A stretch of 64,000 nucleotides of DNA from Enoplosus armatus. Lineage: Eukaryota > Chordata > Actinopteri > Centrarchiformes > Enoplosidae. Shown one piece after another: positions 1 through 12,861 of this stretch (its first letter is position 1; every line of letters starts with the position of its first letter). Both the position numbers and the translations under genes were made by a program. The stretch lies in NCBI RefSeq assembly GCF_043641665.1, contig NC_092200.1, forward strand, positions 13,212,194-13,276,193. The letters run 5' to 3'. The notes beneath the pieces were generated by a model, which was not told the DNA's origin, searched no databases, and saw nothing but the letters and a program-made list of their open reading frames with translations.

Positions 1-3000
1 ATTCCCAGGCATCTTTGGACATAACCATACAAAATACTTTTACGGTGTGGGGGACTCAGGTCTAAAATCAGATGAAGCCCTCGCCAAATATAGACCCATT
101 TGGCAGATCTAACAAAAGAGCCTTCTCCTTCAGGGCACACAATTATTCTTTCAGGTTTTGTGGGCCAAAATTAGACTGGTCTTTAATTGGACTTCCGAAT
201 GATTCATTCTCTTCATTTATTGTGAGCAGAAACTCATCCTCACTGGTGATGCGCAGAATAACAGATTAACTGCCTCAGAACCTGCCCCAGTCTGTCTGAT
301 TATCAGACATCTTGAACTGTATGTAATGTTAACTTTTTTGCTTGACAATGGCACCCATTGGTTATCTTTAGGGTTCATCCTTTGAAGACCCAGAGTATCC
401 ACAGCAAATTGAATGGAAATCAAGCTTTAGATTTTTGAGAAACCTTGTTACGGAATAAAGTGTCAGAAATAATAAAAAATCACAATAAATCGTTCTCTGG
501 GAACCAGAGACCTACAGCATCTTGATAATCTACCCCTTAAAAAACAAAACACAAGCGGCAACTTGCAAAAATGCCCATATAAAATGAAGCATTTCTGCAT
601 TTGTTAAGGGAATAATGACTAATGCATCCTTACAAACAAACTATATGCCAACTATTGCTAGCTATTGCTTATGTCTTTTAATCCAGAGAGAAGAAAACCA
701 CACAGCAAGGCAATTCAACTGAATAACATATTTTTTTACAACATAAAAAAAAAAGGTACTGAGCAAATATCAACACTGCACAGGCTTTGATACACATACT
801 GTACAACCATACATACATTCAGCAAGCCACTATTTGAAGGAGCAATCAGAGGCCATGCAGAGTAAAAAAGCAATATGTTTAACTACCAAACATGTCAGTT
901 CAGAAGATCAGGGCCTGAATTCCACGTTGCCTTAGGTATGAGATCATCTTCAGCGGGTTTTACGCACCATGCATCTGATCTCAAAGCTGGATTATGAGTG
1001 CTTGAAACTGACTGTAATAATACTTGGTCAGAATTCTAGACAGTTTTTGACCAGGACAGAAGCCACTAAGGAGCCCTTAAATTATACTACTATAAGATAA
1101 GCTTACATGGCTTTATTTCCCTTCTGCTTGAAGGCAATAATATGACTTTCAGCTGCTGCTAAAATAGAATGAAGATGATCTTAAAACCATGAAAGATGCT
1201 TTAAATCAGCTGGAACTTTTGAAAAATCAAGCACTCGCAAGCAACGATGGTGTTAAAATTGTGCCATTAGCCAAATACATTTGAATTAAGTGTTCTGACT
1301 GAAAAGCGCATGATAGAGAGTGCTCTGATTTGTAGCTATCATTTTAATTACAATTAGATAGTTTGACTCAAAGTCAAAATTAAGATAGAAATCACAGTGT
1401 TCAATTTTACTCAAAGAACCACAAAGAACACATAATTCAAGGTTATTTGGCTTTTACAGCACGTAAAAGAAGACTTACCGTCGGGGCTGAAACAAAAGCT
1501 GGTCATTGAAACATACTTACTATGTGATACAAACAGGGTACATGTGCATTGCAGTTTTTGTACCATGTGATGGGAACTTTCCATCTAGCACGAGCATGCT
1601 AGTACCCCTAGGAACTGGTAAGTCCATACTGTGACTGGGCATCATATCTGCTCAGTGCAGCACAACAGCAATAGCAGCAGACAAGACAGGAATAAAGAAG
1701 TCCCCATCTAGATCAAGACCTGCACTGGGTTTCTAAATGACACACAACCTTTTTGGTAGTTTTTGCATGAACGGGGATGACACAACCCGACTGGATGTTG
1801 GTAGTTTTTGCATGTAGGGTTTGAAGAGGGGCTATTAATGTTAAAGTCAGCGGAGGACACAGAGACAGACAGACAGATATATTAGAAGAAAATCCAAAAA
1901 TAAAAAAAGATGCCACCACGATTGGAAGCAAATAAGAAGCAACACTTACAACACTGACAAGAAAGCATGCATCTAGTATTTACACAGCAGTTATTATATT
2001 ATCTATTTGATTAAGCTATACTTGTTAAAAACAGACACAAAAGACAGATTACGCTGCTATTAAAAAAATCATAACACACTGTTTAAACCAAGACATTCGT
2101 GACCGACTAATCAATAACGAAAACATACCAACAAGCTCATGAAATTAAATACAGGTTTCCCCAACTCTAAGTACATTTAATTAGGCCTTAATTTGGCTGT
2201 GTGCCTCAAGGTTTAATATTTGTATCGAGCAGGTAGAATTTATTGTGTATTTGACATGAATACCTCCACATAAACACACTCAACACATTAACTTATAAGA
2301 GACTGACAACATATGACAGATTTGACTGGGTACAAAACTAAATAAAATGAAAATGACATCAAGGGTTAGCCAATGTTATTTCTTTTACCGCAAATGTAAT
2401 ACGGCTACAGTAATGTGGCACGCCATGTGTTGTTGTTTTTTTTTCTCTACCACACTTGACTAATGCGGAGCAATCATTCTGTTATCCCACATGGATTTCA
2501 GATCTCGTCTGAGGAAACAGTCATGAGTGTCCAGTAACAGTATGGCCTACTTCCTCTCATTTACCTAACTGTTTTAGATACAGGTGCTTGCTCTGCTTCT
2601 CCCAAATGAATGGCTGGATTTACAGTCAGTTATAAATCAGAAATTTATTCCAATGATGTGACACTGTTTTAATCTCATTGTCATTGCTGAGACACAGATA
2701 TGTGAAAAGGTAATATTCCTCATTAGCCAGGCAAAAAAAGGGGATGCAAATACAATGTGTCACACTAAGGAGGAAAAAGAAATCTGTAAATCCAGCCAGT
2801 GACTGGAATGTTAGGTCAGGATGTAAATCTGGACTGCAGGGTTTACACTAAACATGTGGTTGGTGAAACCAGACATCCATCGTGCTTGGCTTATTCTTGG
2901 ATAATAAATCTTTACATTGCTTAGTACTATACTTTTGATTATAACATCTTGGTAAAAAGCATGTACAATACAAGCAAGTATGGGGACTCAGAAGCAGAGC

Positions 3001-4498
3001 AATGCACACTGTATGTCCTTTTGCATTTGTTTCTATACAGAAGATACAGAAGTATTGTAGGGGAACAAACTGAATTTCCTGTAAGTTTGCTTAACTAAAA
3101 TAAAATGGGTATGAAGGAAAGTACTGACTTTTAAGAGCATTAACAAACAGTAATTCTGTAATTGTACACCTGACAGAATACATTCAACATGTTACATGTT
3201 ATATATTAGAAAAATAGGGCCTGGCTATCATCTTGGGGGTCACATTATTTGACTGGTTTTGTCAGTTTTCCCTCGTCAGGGAGTCTCAGGAGGAGTGTAA
3301 GGAAGAAAAAGAAGAGGCAGAACTAGGCTCTGGCACAAAACAGACAGGTTGAAGGTACTGTAGATAGGCAGGTGAGTAATTAAGAACGTTAAATACTGTT
3401 TGTTGGACATGCACAGTAACAAGAAAGGAACCCTGTCTGTGTGGAGCGCTTTCAGAACTGCCAGCATGCACACAGTGGTTACAGGTAGGCATTCAGCTGC
3501 TCTAAGCTCAGAAACGTTCAGATTCACACAACATTAAAAAGGGAGTCAGTAAAACAAAACAGAAAGCACAGAAATTGTAAGGGCAAGGTGAGGGGGGAGG
3601 GGGGTCATCAGCCAGTACCATCATTGAGCATTCCATGCAAAAAATACCATAGTCATTCATTTCCATAATAATTATCAACAGATCCTGGCGACCTAGAGGG
3701 TTTCAGATTGAACCAAGAGTGAACAGCACTGCCCATAAATGCTGAGTACACTAAACTCCGTATCTCGATAAGTATATGCCAAGTGTATACTAGCAGTGCA
3801 GCAATAACCAATGAGTCACTAATTAGTACTTCAGATGAGTTATCATTGTCAGCCTAATGTCAACGCCCACAAAAATGATATAGAATGACACTAATGCAGC
3901 TTTCATAATAATAGCTGATTTGATGTATTACGAGGGTTAACCATCATGTCCTCTGGTGAGAGGGCTTTTACAGTGCAGCTCTAACAACTGCTAAGTCTGA
4001 GTGAAATGTCAAACCGACTTACGATTATCAATGTTGTTCCTGCAATCCTCACAAAAGGCATCATTTCCAAGCTAAAATATACAACCTGTTAATGCTTAAA
4101 CATCTTAGTAATGCCAAAGCTGGGTAGGCAAACAGTAACTCCTGCTGGAACACTGGACAAAAATACAGCAATTGATTAACTCACTAACTAGTGCATTACT
4201 TTCTGTAGCACTTTTCCCCACTTCTACTGAAAATGATGAAGCCAAAGAGGTGGATTTTAAATATCCGTAAGGTTTCCTTCTCTGATGTGTTTGGGGTGCA
4301 TCACTTGCACTAGTGCTGACTACGCTGACCTTGCCTTGCGCATATTTAATTGACCTATATGAGCTGCATGGGGACAGTCATGGACACTTACTGAATGGTG
4401 GCTAAAACACCCAGCTTAACAGGACACAGCTGTTCACCCTTGGTTGTCTCCTTTCCATCTTGCCTGCACGTTCTGCTATTGGACAATAGGGCACTCAC
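1..4498. other. non-coding: presumed tlcd4 intron 4
   Basis: AT-rich sequence with no open frame I can assign. I looked for the next TLCD4 exon on the minus strand and did not find it. One short exon-like stretch (4023-4071) has splice-like ends but no family match. Confidence 0.5.
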
Positions 4499-4593
4499 CA
4501 GTACATAGTAGTAAGCATACAATGCTGCCAGATGGTGAATTACAAAAAACTTGTCGCCTATCGCCTTCCAATAGTAAAATATTAGCAGCAGAT
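4499..4593 (-). CDS. tlcd4: tlcd4 coding exon 4
   Basis: A 95-bp exon, [19 protein letters not shown] then [13 protein letters not shown], ending in phase 0 at CTG|GTGAGTGC. It contains the paired histidines conserved in TLC proteins. Confidence 0.9.
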
Positions 4594-7500
4594 CTGGAAA
4601 ACAGAAGTACAGAGGACAGAGAGAGAACATGTCACTGGTGCAATCAAAACATTTAATAGTACATACAGCTGATGAAAAACATATTGTAAAAATAGTTTTG
4701 TCTATGTGTCTGTTATTTGATTTCTGACCAGCAGCTGGCACACAGTAGGCAAGCAGCCAAACTCAAGTGAGTCATCTAAGTTTATCACATCTTATTATCA
4801 ACGTTATTATGTGCATGACCTTCGGTCTCACTTTCACAAACATTTCCTGGGAATACTGTATGTTTATCTTACCAGATATGAGGTAGCCTGTTGTGATGGC
4901 AACATTAGTCTTCACCAGTGTAGGATCTCCCCTGTTGAAAAAACACATCTGGTTTGACTGGGTTTGTGTTTGTTGACTTTGGTGACCCCTAGTGGTAGTA
5001 TAAAAAAACAGAAACTGAAGTAGCAACCCAGTAAGTAAACCACTTCCAAACTTCAAACTTTCCAAATTTCACATTTTCATTGATCAGAGGTGGATAACAT
5101 CACTTTAGACTCTAACAAATAGCAAAACAAATGGTGCTTTAAAACAAGAATCATTCAAGAAATCTTAAATATGCACTTGATGGCTACATGCATGATATAA
5201 TGGAAAGAGACTTAAGCTACATGTCAATATCCTCACAAGTTGATGATCCATGTAGAAGACCTGGAACTAGAGAGCAACATTGTACTTGTACTGTAGGATA
5301 GCTTGTCAGCTTTGGTGTTACAGTACAGTATTCTAAATAAAAATGTCATTAAAATGTTATTTCAAACATAACCCGATTACATCTTGGCTTTTTTGTTCAT
5401 ATTTTTAAACAATATGTTTCACTTTACAAGGGAACAAGCTTTAAGAATGTGGACTAACACATGAGTTTTGACAAACATATCACTATTTTGGGTAACAGGC
5501 TCGGATGTGGGAGTGTAAAGTTCCCCAAATCCAATACAGGACAGGGCTGCTAATATTATCCTCAACAGGTCTTTTTTTTCTAACATAACCTCCAAACACA
5601 CATAATAAAGATGTTAGCTATATGCTAGTCTGACTTACCGGAGGTAGGCTGTTGGGAGAAGTCTGCCATTGGCCGACTATTTTAGTGTGAATTCTCCTCC
5701 CCTTCCGCTATCGGCATTTTGCAAAAGCCCCATTGGTGCATCCAGGGCTTAGCGCCGCCCAAGACGGTTGATTGATTTAAAGAAATACAAACAAGCCAGA
5801 GCATTTTTTCCTTATCCCAGAATGATAATGGGTTGAGCCAGACATTTCTCGGAAGTGTGGAGATGGCTCTGGCTACGTGAGACTAGCTATATGCAAACCT
5901 TTTGGCCTTGGAAGTAATGCTCGGTGGTCAGCTATTTAGCCGGACATGCTAAGCTTACCTTAAAGCAAAAGACAAGTCCAAAGCTTGACAGACCTGCCGT
6001 GCCTATGGTTGCTACGCTGTGACTGGACAAAGAGCTGACGTACTGTATAAAATGAATGAAAAGTATGGACAGTAAAGTGTTAAAAACATGCCATTCACAG
6101 CCAAACTCTCACCAGACTGGGTCTTCATTGACGGCATCATCAAAGAACAAGATGTAGAGACAGAAGATTCCCACCAACAGTGCGTGAAACGTTGACACCG
6201 TCCTGAAATGAAAACCAAAACACACACAGCCGCGATGATCTACTCCTGTCTGACGAGGGCAGATGCTGACACATACCAGAGATTTTCTGTTCAATATGCT
6301 TTCCAAAAGGAATAGCGAATATTTATCTTTATTCAAGAAAAGTGCCTTGGAGCTGCTCTCTGGTTTAGAGTGCAGAATTTTTAGTACTCACGGTGAATCA
6401 ACTGATTGCCTGTCAGGGCTGCACACAGATTCAGACCAATTAGGCTAAGAGATTAAACACTGCTGAAGGGTCAGGCAGAGCAGCACACAGTCCCAGTCAG
6501 TCATTAAGGCAGTGAGACAGTTCTCAACAATCAGTCAGTAAGACAGAATGACAGCCACACTGACTGTAACACTGTGTAAATAGAATCTGTAAAGTCATGA
6601 GCCTCAACAGGGATCCCCATAGCCTGGATCCATCTCCACCAATCATTAATTTTCATGCTCATAAACCACGTGGCCATTTCAATTTCACAAGTGCTCTCAT
6701 GAGTAATAAACTATGTGAGGAAATGAAAATGAGTGATTCATGCAAGTTGGACCAGGCTGAATCCCTCCAAAAGCTCTTACCCCACTGGACGTCCACTGGC
6801 CTTCAATCTATAGGAGAGCCTGCACCGTTCTCATCCCGACAGCCTGTCTGTCTCACTGACGACACAAACACACTCCATCTATTTGCTCTAGTCAGGATCC
6901 GCAATGTTCCCATAACAGATGACACTTTTGTCGCTGTTGTCTGATCAAATGTTCTAGTCATCGGTATGAACACTGTGGCTCTGAAGCATTCCTACTCACT
7001 TGTTCATCTTGACTGTGAAGATAAAATAGTTCAACTGATGAAGATAAAATAGTTCTACCGATTAAATGCGACAGGGATAATCTGACTGTTAGTGGGAGAT
7101 TATAGTTCATTTTACATCTGATGCTCTTAATTAAATGATTGCTTTGATTTGAGGGACACAACACAGCTAAATACAAGTCCACAATGGGCAAGAAAACATA
7201 AGTAGTTAGATCATCAAATGAGCTTGAACTGATTTCTTTTTTTATAGTTTAAACAGGAGGAATCTGTTCAAAATGTATTGGCTGTTGACAGTGGATGGTT
7301 TGGCCAAAAATATTTACGTTCATTTACGTTCCTGAGTTCATATACAAGCGTACGTATATTTCAATTTTGCACACTTTGGCCACAGTCAGTGGAGAAGAGC
7401 ATATGAAGAGGTTTTTACAGCGAGCAAATAAATGTAAATGTAATAACTGCTGCTATAAAATTATGATTACAACTTTAAACTGGGGATTTGCTTAATAGTA

Positions 7501-8203
7501 GCCTGGCTGCTCCTGCTGCATGCACTGAGTAAAATGTTACCATACCCAGTAGGAATGATGGCAACAGGCATGAAAACAGGGCTATAGAGAACAGCTTTTT
7601 TTCTTTGAAAAAGCACAAAAACACAGCAGTTTGTATGACAAACAGCATTTTCATGCTTTCCTTTATGTAAAAACTAAGCAAGGTTTTACTGTCAGTCAAA
7701 GATATTTAAAGGTATTTGTTAAATGTTACCATGATGAAGTGACAAAATGCTGAAGAAAAACTGACAGAAACACCCAAAACAACATTCCACTGAGTTTCCA
7801 CCATGCTGCCGGCACCTTGAAGCAGTGGCATGTTGAGCAAACATTGCAAAACACACAATGCACGCCACTAGTGAGTCAGATAGTGTCACAGGAAATATGT
7901 GGGTTGACTGTCAGTGCATGTTTTGGAGCAAGTTGAAACAACCCCCCCCCCGGCCAACATCAGAGCTGAGAGCAGTGCCACACTCTCCGCTGGTACATAG
8001 CATGTAAATATTCAGACTCATCAGGATCACGAGTTCATGTCGGGTCACCTTGAGTTCCATTCCACCTTCTGCTTGTCACTGAGGCAGAGGAAGCCGGTGC
8101 TGATGCGCATGGACATCCAGGGGCTGACCTTGTGAAAGAGCCACTGGAAGGTGAGGAAACTGGTCACCGAGATGGTGAGGATAAGCTGGCTGAATGGGTC
8201 CAT
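4499..8203 (-). CDS. tlcd4: TLCD4 (TMEM56)-type TLC-domain membrane protein, 5' part of gene
   Basis: Four coding exons (8049..8203, 6113..6202, 4873..4931, 4499..4593) join in phase to 133 codons from an ATG at 8203. The product begins [19 protein letters not shown], continues [49 protein letters not shown], and reaches [20 protein letters not shown]. Four hydrophobic segments are visible. The WNSR..ST.H.L.VGI and GDKFF..HH..ALYAYY blocks match human TLCD4, about 263 residues long, so roughly half is here. The TLC fold is shared with ceramide synthases and TRAM; a specific reaction for TLCD4 is not known to me. The expected next segment (GNFR...PFVNQRW) was not found down to position 1, so the remaining exons probably lie beyond the left edge. 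Confidence 0.87.
4873..4931 (-). CDS. tlcd4: tlcd4 coding exon 3
   Basis: A 59-bp exon completing W, then [19 protein letters not shown] plus one base of Asp. Donor CTG|GTAAGAT, acceptor TTCAACAG. Confidence 0.9.
5640..5895. repeat. teleost-type interspersed repeat fragment
   Basis: The stretch CAAGACGGTTGATTGATTTA... AAACAAGCCAGAGCATTTTT ... TATCCCAGAATG ... GGCTACGTGAGACTAG resembles a common repeat of percomorph genomes that I recognise from memory. It lies in tlcd4 intron 2. Family name and exact ends are not known to me; the repeat-like sequence may continue to about 6030. Confidence 0.6.
6113..6202 (-). CDS. tlcd4: tlcd4 coding exon 2
   Basis: A 90-bp exon (TTTCAG acceptor, TG|GTGAGAG donor) encoding [20 protein letters not shown] then DDAVNEDPV plus two bases of Trp. 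It carries the second membrane segment of the TLC domain. Confidence 0.9.
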
Positions 8204-8218
8204 GGCCACCCAACCCCA
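8049..8218 (-). CDS. tlcd4: tlcd4 exon with start codon
   Basis: The exon runs from a CCTCCCACAG acceptor (8218) to an AG|GTGACC donor (8049). Coding starts at the ATG at 8203-8201 (GGCCATGG, a good Kozak context). It ends in [12 protein letters not shown] plus two bases of Arg. The first 15 bases are 5' UTR. Confidence 0.88.
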
Positions 8219-11123
8219 CTGTGGGAGGACGGAGAGAAAGAGGGGAGAGGTTAGAGAGAAGACCGGGAAAGTTAGTCATGCTCTGTTGTTTCATTACAAG
8301 ATTCTGCAAACAAAAAAATATCGATTAGTGACAAACCACAGCAGCTGGTGTATGTGGTGTTTGGTGACCTTTGACAACAACTAAAATGCATCAGACAAAA
8401 TCACACTTGCCAGTAAAGGCCCAACCAATCTCAACTCCTGTAGGAGAGCCGCCACTGGCCTCAACCAGAAAAGGTGAAGTTGAATTTTTGATAATGACAA
8501 ACTAACGTATTACTTTCCAGGTCTATGTTACAGAGGTGTGGCTCTTAAAACAACAACACCCTATATGTGTGCTGAAACCAGTTATTGTGGTTTCAGCACA
8601 AACAGCTTCTAAAACCACCCACACACACACACACACACGCTGTTTTCCCCAGGAAACTCTACAACAACATGGGCATGTTCATCGACTATAGCCATGCTGG
8701 TGACCAGTATCAAAGGTCCTGAAAGAGAGAGCTGCAAGAAACGAACGTGCATTGTAACCCTAAAGTCAGTAGTCAGTATATATTTCATATTCATATTGGA
8801 GGGGACGTGTCCCTGTGGCAATTAGGTGCTTGAATTGTATGTATCATTAGTCAGAGCATCACTAAAGCTGCACTGTTATTTGGATTACGTTAATCCCACA
8901 ACGTACAGAAGGACATTTTAAAGAAACAAAATAAATTGTCTTACCCCTGTTATATTGGTCCAGTTTGCGTGTGATTAAATAATGCAGGTAACGGCTGTTG
9001 TGTCATACTGTGTTTCACCAAATAGTGTGATACCAGTATACATCAATATAACATGACAACATTCTGACTGAGCATCCCAAATGGACACGGGTCAGCCATG
9101 TGCTGGAAAATGAGAGTGGAACATGGGTACATGGTATAAAGAGTGATCAGCGTCAGATGTTCAATAAAATCCATTTCATGTTTATATATTATTTAATTAA
9201 AAATGGAGGCCTTGAAGTAACATGGCGTGTCGTAGCAATCTGCAAAGTGGCCCAAAGCCATCCAAATATCATATAGTCATATCAGTATTTAAGTAAAGTG
9301 AGTGTTCTCCATAAGACAACAAAGATCCAAAATTAGCAGCTCTGCATGCACATTGACTGGTAGCCAGTAAATGTATGTCAGTGACAGAGGTCCACTGCGG
9401 CCACCAAGAGTCCAGGTCATTGAACTGTTTCATGAGTGTTGCACTGAGCTATTTGCATATGGGCTGATTTGACTGTGCCAGCTCTTCCTACAGAGGCCAA
9501 GTCAGTTAACTTTAAAGACATACCTACATCTCCCAAGCAACAGAACGGAGTATCTCCCAGCGCAGGCACACAAAAAACACACACATCTCAGTCCCTGGAG
9601 CTCTGGCCTTGGTGATTTTATACCTGCCTTTGTTCCTGCGTTACGCCAAAGAAATGCTTGAGGACAAACAGTGCACTTCACTGAAGCACTGTAGCCAAGA
9701 AAAAGTCCCTGGGGAACTGAAAGGCCAATTCCACTGAGTCCTCTCCGTATGCCTGCCTGTAATGCATTAGTGGGCAGTAAGCACCAGTACTTTAATGTAG
9801 CATGCTGCAAGGCAGAAAGACTTTTTGTTTGTAAGAGGGACACTTTAAGAGTCCATACTGTGATTTTGACTGAGGAGATAGCTGGATATCTACATAAGGA
9901 TACCTTCAGCCATTCTTATAAAAGAACAGCCAAGGATTGTTTCAGGTTTACACATGCATGTTTGCGTCCTGTAAGTCCCATGCAGGACCCTGTTGCCAAG
10001 GGCAAATGGTTACAGAGGTCGACTTAAGGATACAGAAAGGAAACAGCTGAAGCACCGTGGAGCACAAACCACTACGAGTGTATATAGCCTCTCACAGAAA
10101 TCTGCTCTTTAACAAACTCATCTGTTGAGTCGAGTGCATGTCTTCTGCAAAGATTTATGATTTAAGATAAACAGTGGATTTGCTGGGGTTCTGGTGAGCT
10201 GAACAAATGTGAAAGGGAAAGCTAAATAGGAGATTGTCTTTATGTCAATAAGGGAAACCACAAAACGTCTGGAGGTGAGAGAAAGCAACCTGCTTGCACA
10301 CTTCCGGGCATATCTGTTAAGCTTTTATTGCCCTTTATTCAAGATAGACCTTTGGTGACAAATAAAAAAAGGTGGCTAAAAAGTCTAACCACCAATCAAG
10401 ACTCATGTGTGGCATCAAAACAGCCAATTACTTTGAAAAACACATTTTACAACACACTGTAGTCATGTGGAGACTACACTAAAGCAGATGTACATAAGTC
10501 AGCCTGGAAATGTGTCTGGCTATTACAAGGCGGAAAGAATGAGTTCAGAGGAATTAACCCCCAAACTAACTCAGTGGTTTAAGAGCAGTGTTATTCAGAC
10601 CCCCACTGATTTATTATTGTCTCAACCATCAGGATAGACACTGGCACGTTTGGACCGGCCTTGGAGATAGGCCTGGTCTTAATTTCAGGGAAATTAAGTC
10701 TACCTCCACTGAACAGGGCTGAAACAGGTTTCTTCCCGGAGGATTGTTTTGCCAGCTTCATATGTTCCTATAACGACTGGCACGTAAGGTTAAAATGCGC
10801 TTGCGTAAGACGGCTGGACCCTTTTTCCTGCCTTTTTGTAACGAGGAAACGGTAGCCCCCACGAAAATAACTTCGCTATGTGCATCGCCGGATCGCCTTC
10901 TAGAGATGCTGGGCAGGAACGATGGCCCAAAGCAAACATGTTATCAGCCAAGTATCAAAGCGGCATTCAGCTTTTCCTCAAAGCAGGGACTCCGGTATAT
11001 AGCAGCACACACACAATGTTCTCGCCGCATTGCTTGGCCAGCTGCTGCTGTAAAACAACACTGGCCTGGTCGTGTTCCTGTGCACCAGCCACAGATATGG
11101 AAAGGGAAAATATGAGGACTCAC
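8219..11123. other. non-coding: presumed tlcd4 intron 1
   Basis: No coding exon was recognised. It holds a short CA repeat at about 8618-8637 and otherwise unremarkable AT-rich DNA. Confidence 0.5.
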
Positions 11124-11400
11124 CTTATGACTTTCATTCAGATGATTTGCGCCTCACTCTCTCAGCTGCTTATGGTGTCCGGGGTCGCTCGCGAATGCCT
11201 CGTATGTTGAGTCAAAGCCACAGCCATGTCGACTCATTTTTGATAAACAAGACAGCCCGCCTCTCGCTCCACACGCACACGCTAACAACTCGTGGGGGAT
11301 GCGGCGAGGCTGGAGCTCCGTGGCCGTGCCTGCTTTGCGGTGTTTACCGAGAATCTCATCCGACACCAAACGTGCATAATTGCAGAGGTGCAGATCATGC
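11124..11400 (-). promoter_or_regulatory. tlcd4: candidate tlcd4 non-coding first exon and promoter area
   Basis: A strong donor, CATAAG|GTGAGTCC on the minus strand, ends at 11124. The 280 bases behind it are the most G+C- and CpG-rich part of this end of the window. The exon holds a short upstream ORF (starting MSRHGCGFDSTYEAF, closed by a stop within the exon), so it would be 5' UTR. Just upstream are G, CT and CA tracts. The transcription start is not known. Confidence 0.4.
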
Positions 11401-11435
11401 AGCTCGACGCTCGATTAACGAAATGAGGAAGGGGA

Positions 11436-11451
11436 GGGGGGGGGGGGGGGG
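11436..11451 (+). repeat. G16 homopolymer
   Basis: Uninterrupted run of 16 G, with GGGGA before it, next to a CT tract; a likely quadruplex-forming site just upstream of the tlcd4 promoter area. Confidence 0.9.
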
Positions 11452-11461
11452 TGTCAGTCAA

Positions 11462-11463
<2 letters not shown>

Positions 11464-11502
<39 letters not shown>
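11464..11502 (+). repeat. (CT)n microsatellite
   Basis: About 19 CT units, next to the G tract and followed at 11540-11582 by a CA repeat. Confidence 0.95.
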
Positions 11503-11506
<4 letters not shown>

Positions 11507-11539
11507 AGGGCTCAAATTACAGCTGAATTCTTAAAGATA

Positions 11540-11582
11540 CACGCACACACACACACACACACACACATACACACACACACAC
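11540..11582 (+). repeat. (CA)n microsatellite, slightly interrupted
   Basis: CA/CG/TA-interrupted repeat upstream of the tlcd4 promoter area. Confidence 0.9.
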
Positions 11583-12127
11583 ATGCACAGTACCACAGTG
11601 GTCCGCCCAAGAACACTCAGTGTCTATTTATAGCCGAGGCTTGTTGAACCGATCCGGGGTAAATCAGACCAGATAGCCAGTACAGCAAGCCGGCCCGCTG
11701 CTCTTCATATCAATGGATCCGTCGGGGCTTTTAAGTCCTTCCCCTCACTGAACCCATTAACGCCTGCTCACTGTCACTGGGTTGTAATTCATGAGAGGCT
11801 AGCCCACCCACTCAACAACAACAAAAAAAAGAAACAAAAGGAAATAAAAACAAATGCAGCACACATGACAAAGGTGAGGTATTAGATAACATACAACAGC
11901 AGCTTCAACTCCCAAGGCCTTAGTAAGCCACTGATGTTATGGCCCCCTGTTCTTCCTCATGTGTCCACCCCATGCACATTACCAGAGGGCAGGCCACAGA
12001 TTAAATGACCGGTGGTTGCAATATAGAATTACATCTCCTATGAAATGAATGAGACAGGGCAGTGTATTTACAGCACAGTGATGTGGTCAGGTGTAAATCA
12101 TTGGGAGCTGATTTGCAGACTTATGGT

Positions 12128-12861
12128 TTAAAGGATAATTCTAGTACTTTTAAACCTGGGCCCTATTTGTTTTAAATTTTATTTTACATATTTTGCCGTC
12201 TAAATGACTAAAAGGTACAAAAGTATTTTAGATTGTCTCAAGCAGCAACCTGTAAACGGGCTGCAATAGCAAAAACATACTCCTTGGGGCAACTGCGCCA
12301 GTCAAAGTTACGTCCTCTAAAAGTGCTTGTTTTTGTCACTGACAGACTCAGATTGTTGTAAGTGTCAGATAACAGTATGGAAAGGATCCCTACCCAGCCA
12401 TGACATAAATATGTTGCTTGCAGTTCCTCTATAGCCCCTTTCACATATGCAGTCTACCCCTGAAATGTTCCAGAGCATTTCCTGCATGGGGTCATGTTTG
12501 AATGGTCTATATTCAAGGAAATCTGTATCACCAATTCCCCACTACAAGACCTAATAACATTTCAGGGAAAATGTTGTAAACAAGCACATGTCCATTTTCA
12601 CCAATCACAAGACTCTGCTGATGACGTATTTGAATCTGTGACTCCATTACGGTTGCCTTGCCAATGCTTTCGTGGGTGATTTGATAACTGAGTATTAAAT
12701 ACATTACAAAAACATTGGCACCGGACAAAAACAGCTCCTCGATTCCTATGTTCCTGAAAATAATGGGAGACGTCTTCCGCAGCATATGGCCGCCATCTGC
12801 TGGACTGCTAAAATGTGTAAAAATTGAGCCCAGGTTTAAAAATACCGGAATTATCTTTTAA
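12128..12861. mobile_element. MITE-like element with 34-bp terminal inverted repeats
   Basis: The ends 12128-12161 and 12828-12861 are inverted repeats, 30 of 34 bases identical (core TAAACCTGGGC at the inner side). Both begin with TTAA, the target site of piggyBac-type elements. The 734-bp body has no transposase. The terminal sequence looks like a repeat seen widely in teleost genomes (from memory). Confidence 0.75.

Noticed and set aside
4023..4071. A 49-bp stretch with exon-like ends (TTTTAG and C|GTAAGT) in the tlcd4 direction
   Set aside because: None of its frames matches the expected next TLCD4 segment, and it has no partner exons; likely chance.
11072..11647. A 191-codon plus-strand open frame
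   Set aside because: Driven by G, CT and CA tracts (poly-Gly, poly-SL, poly-HT); no codon pattern or homologue.
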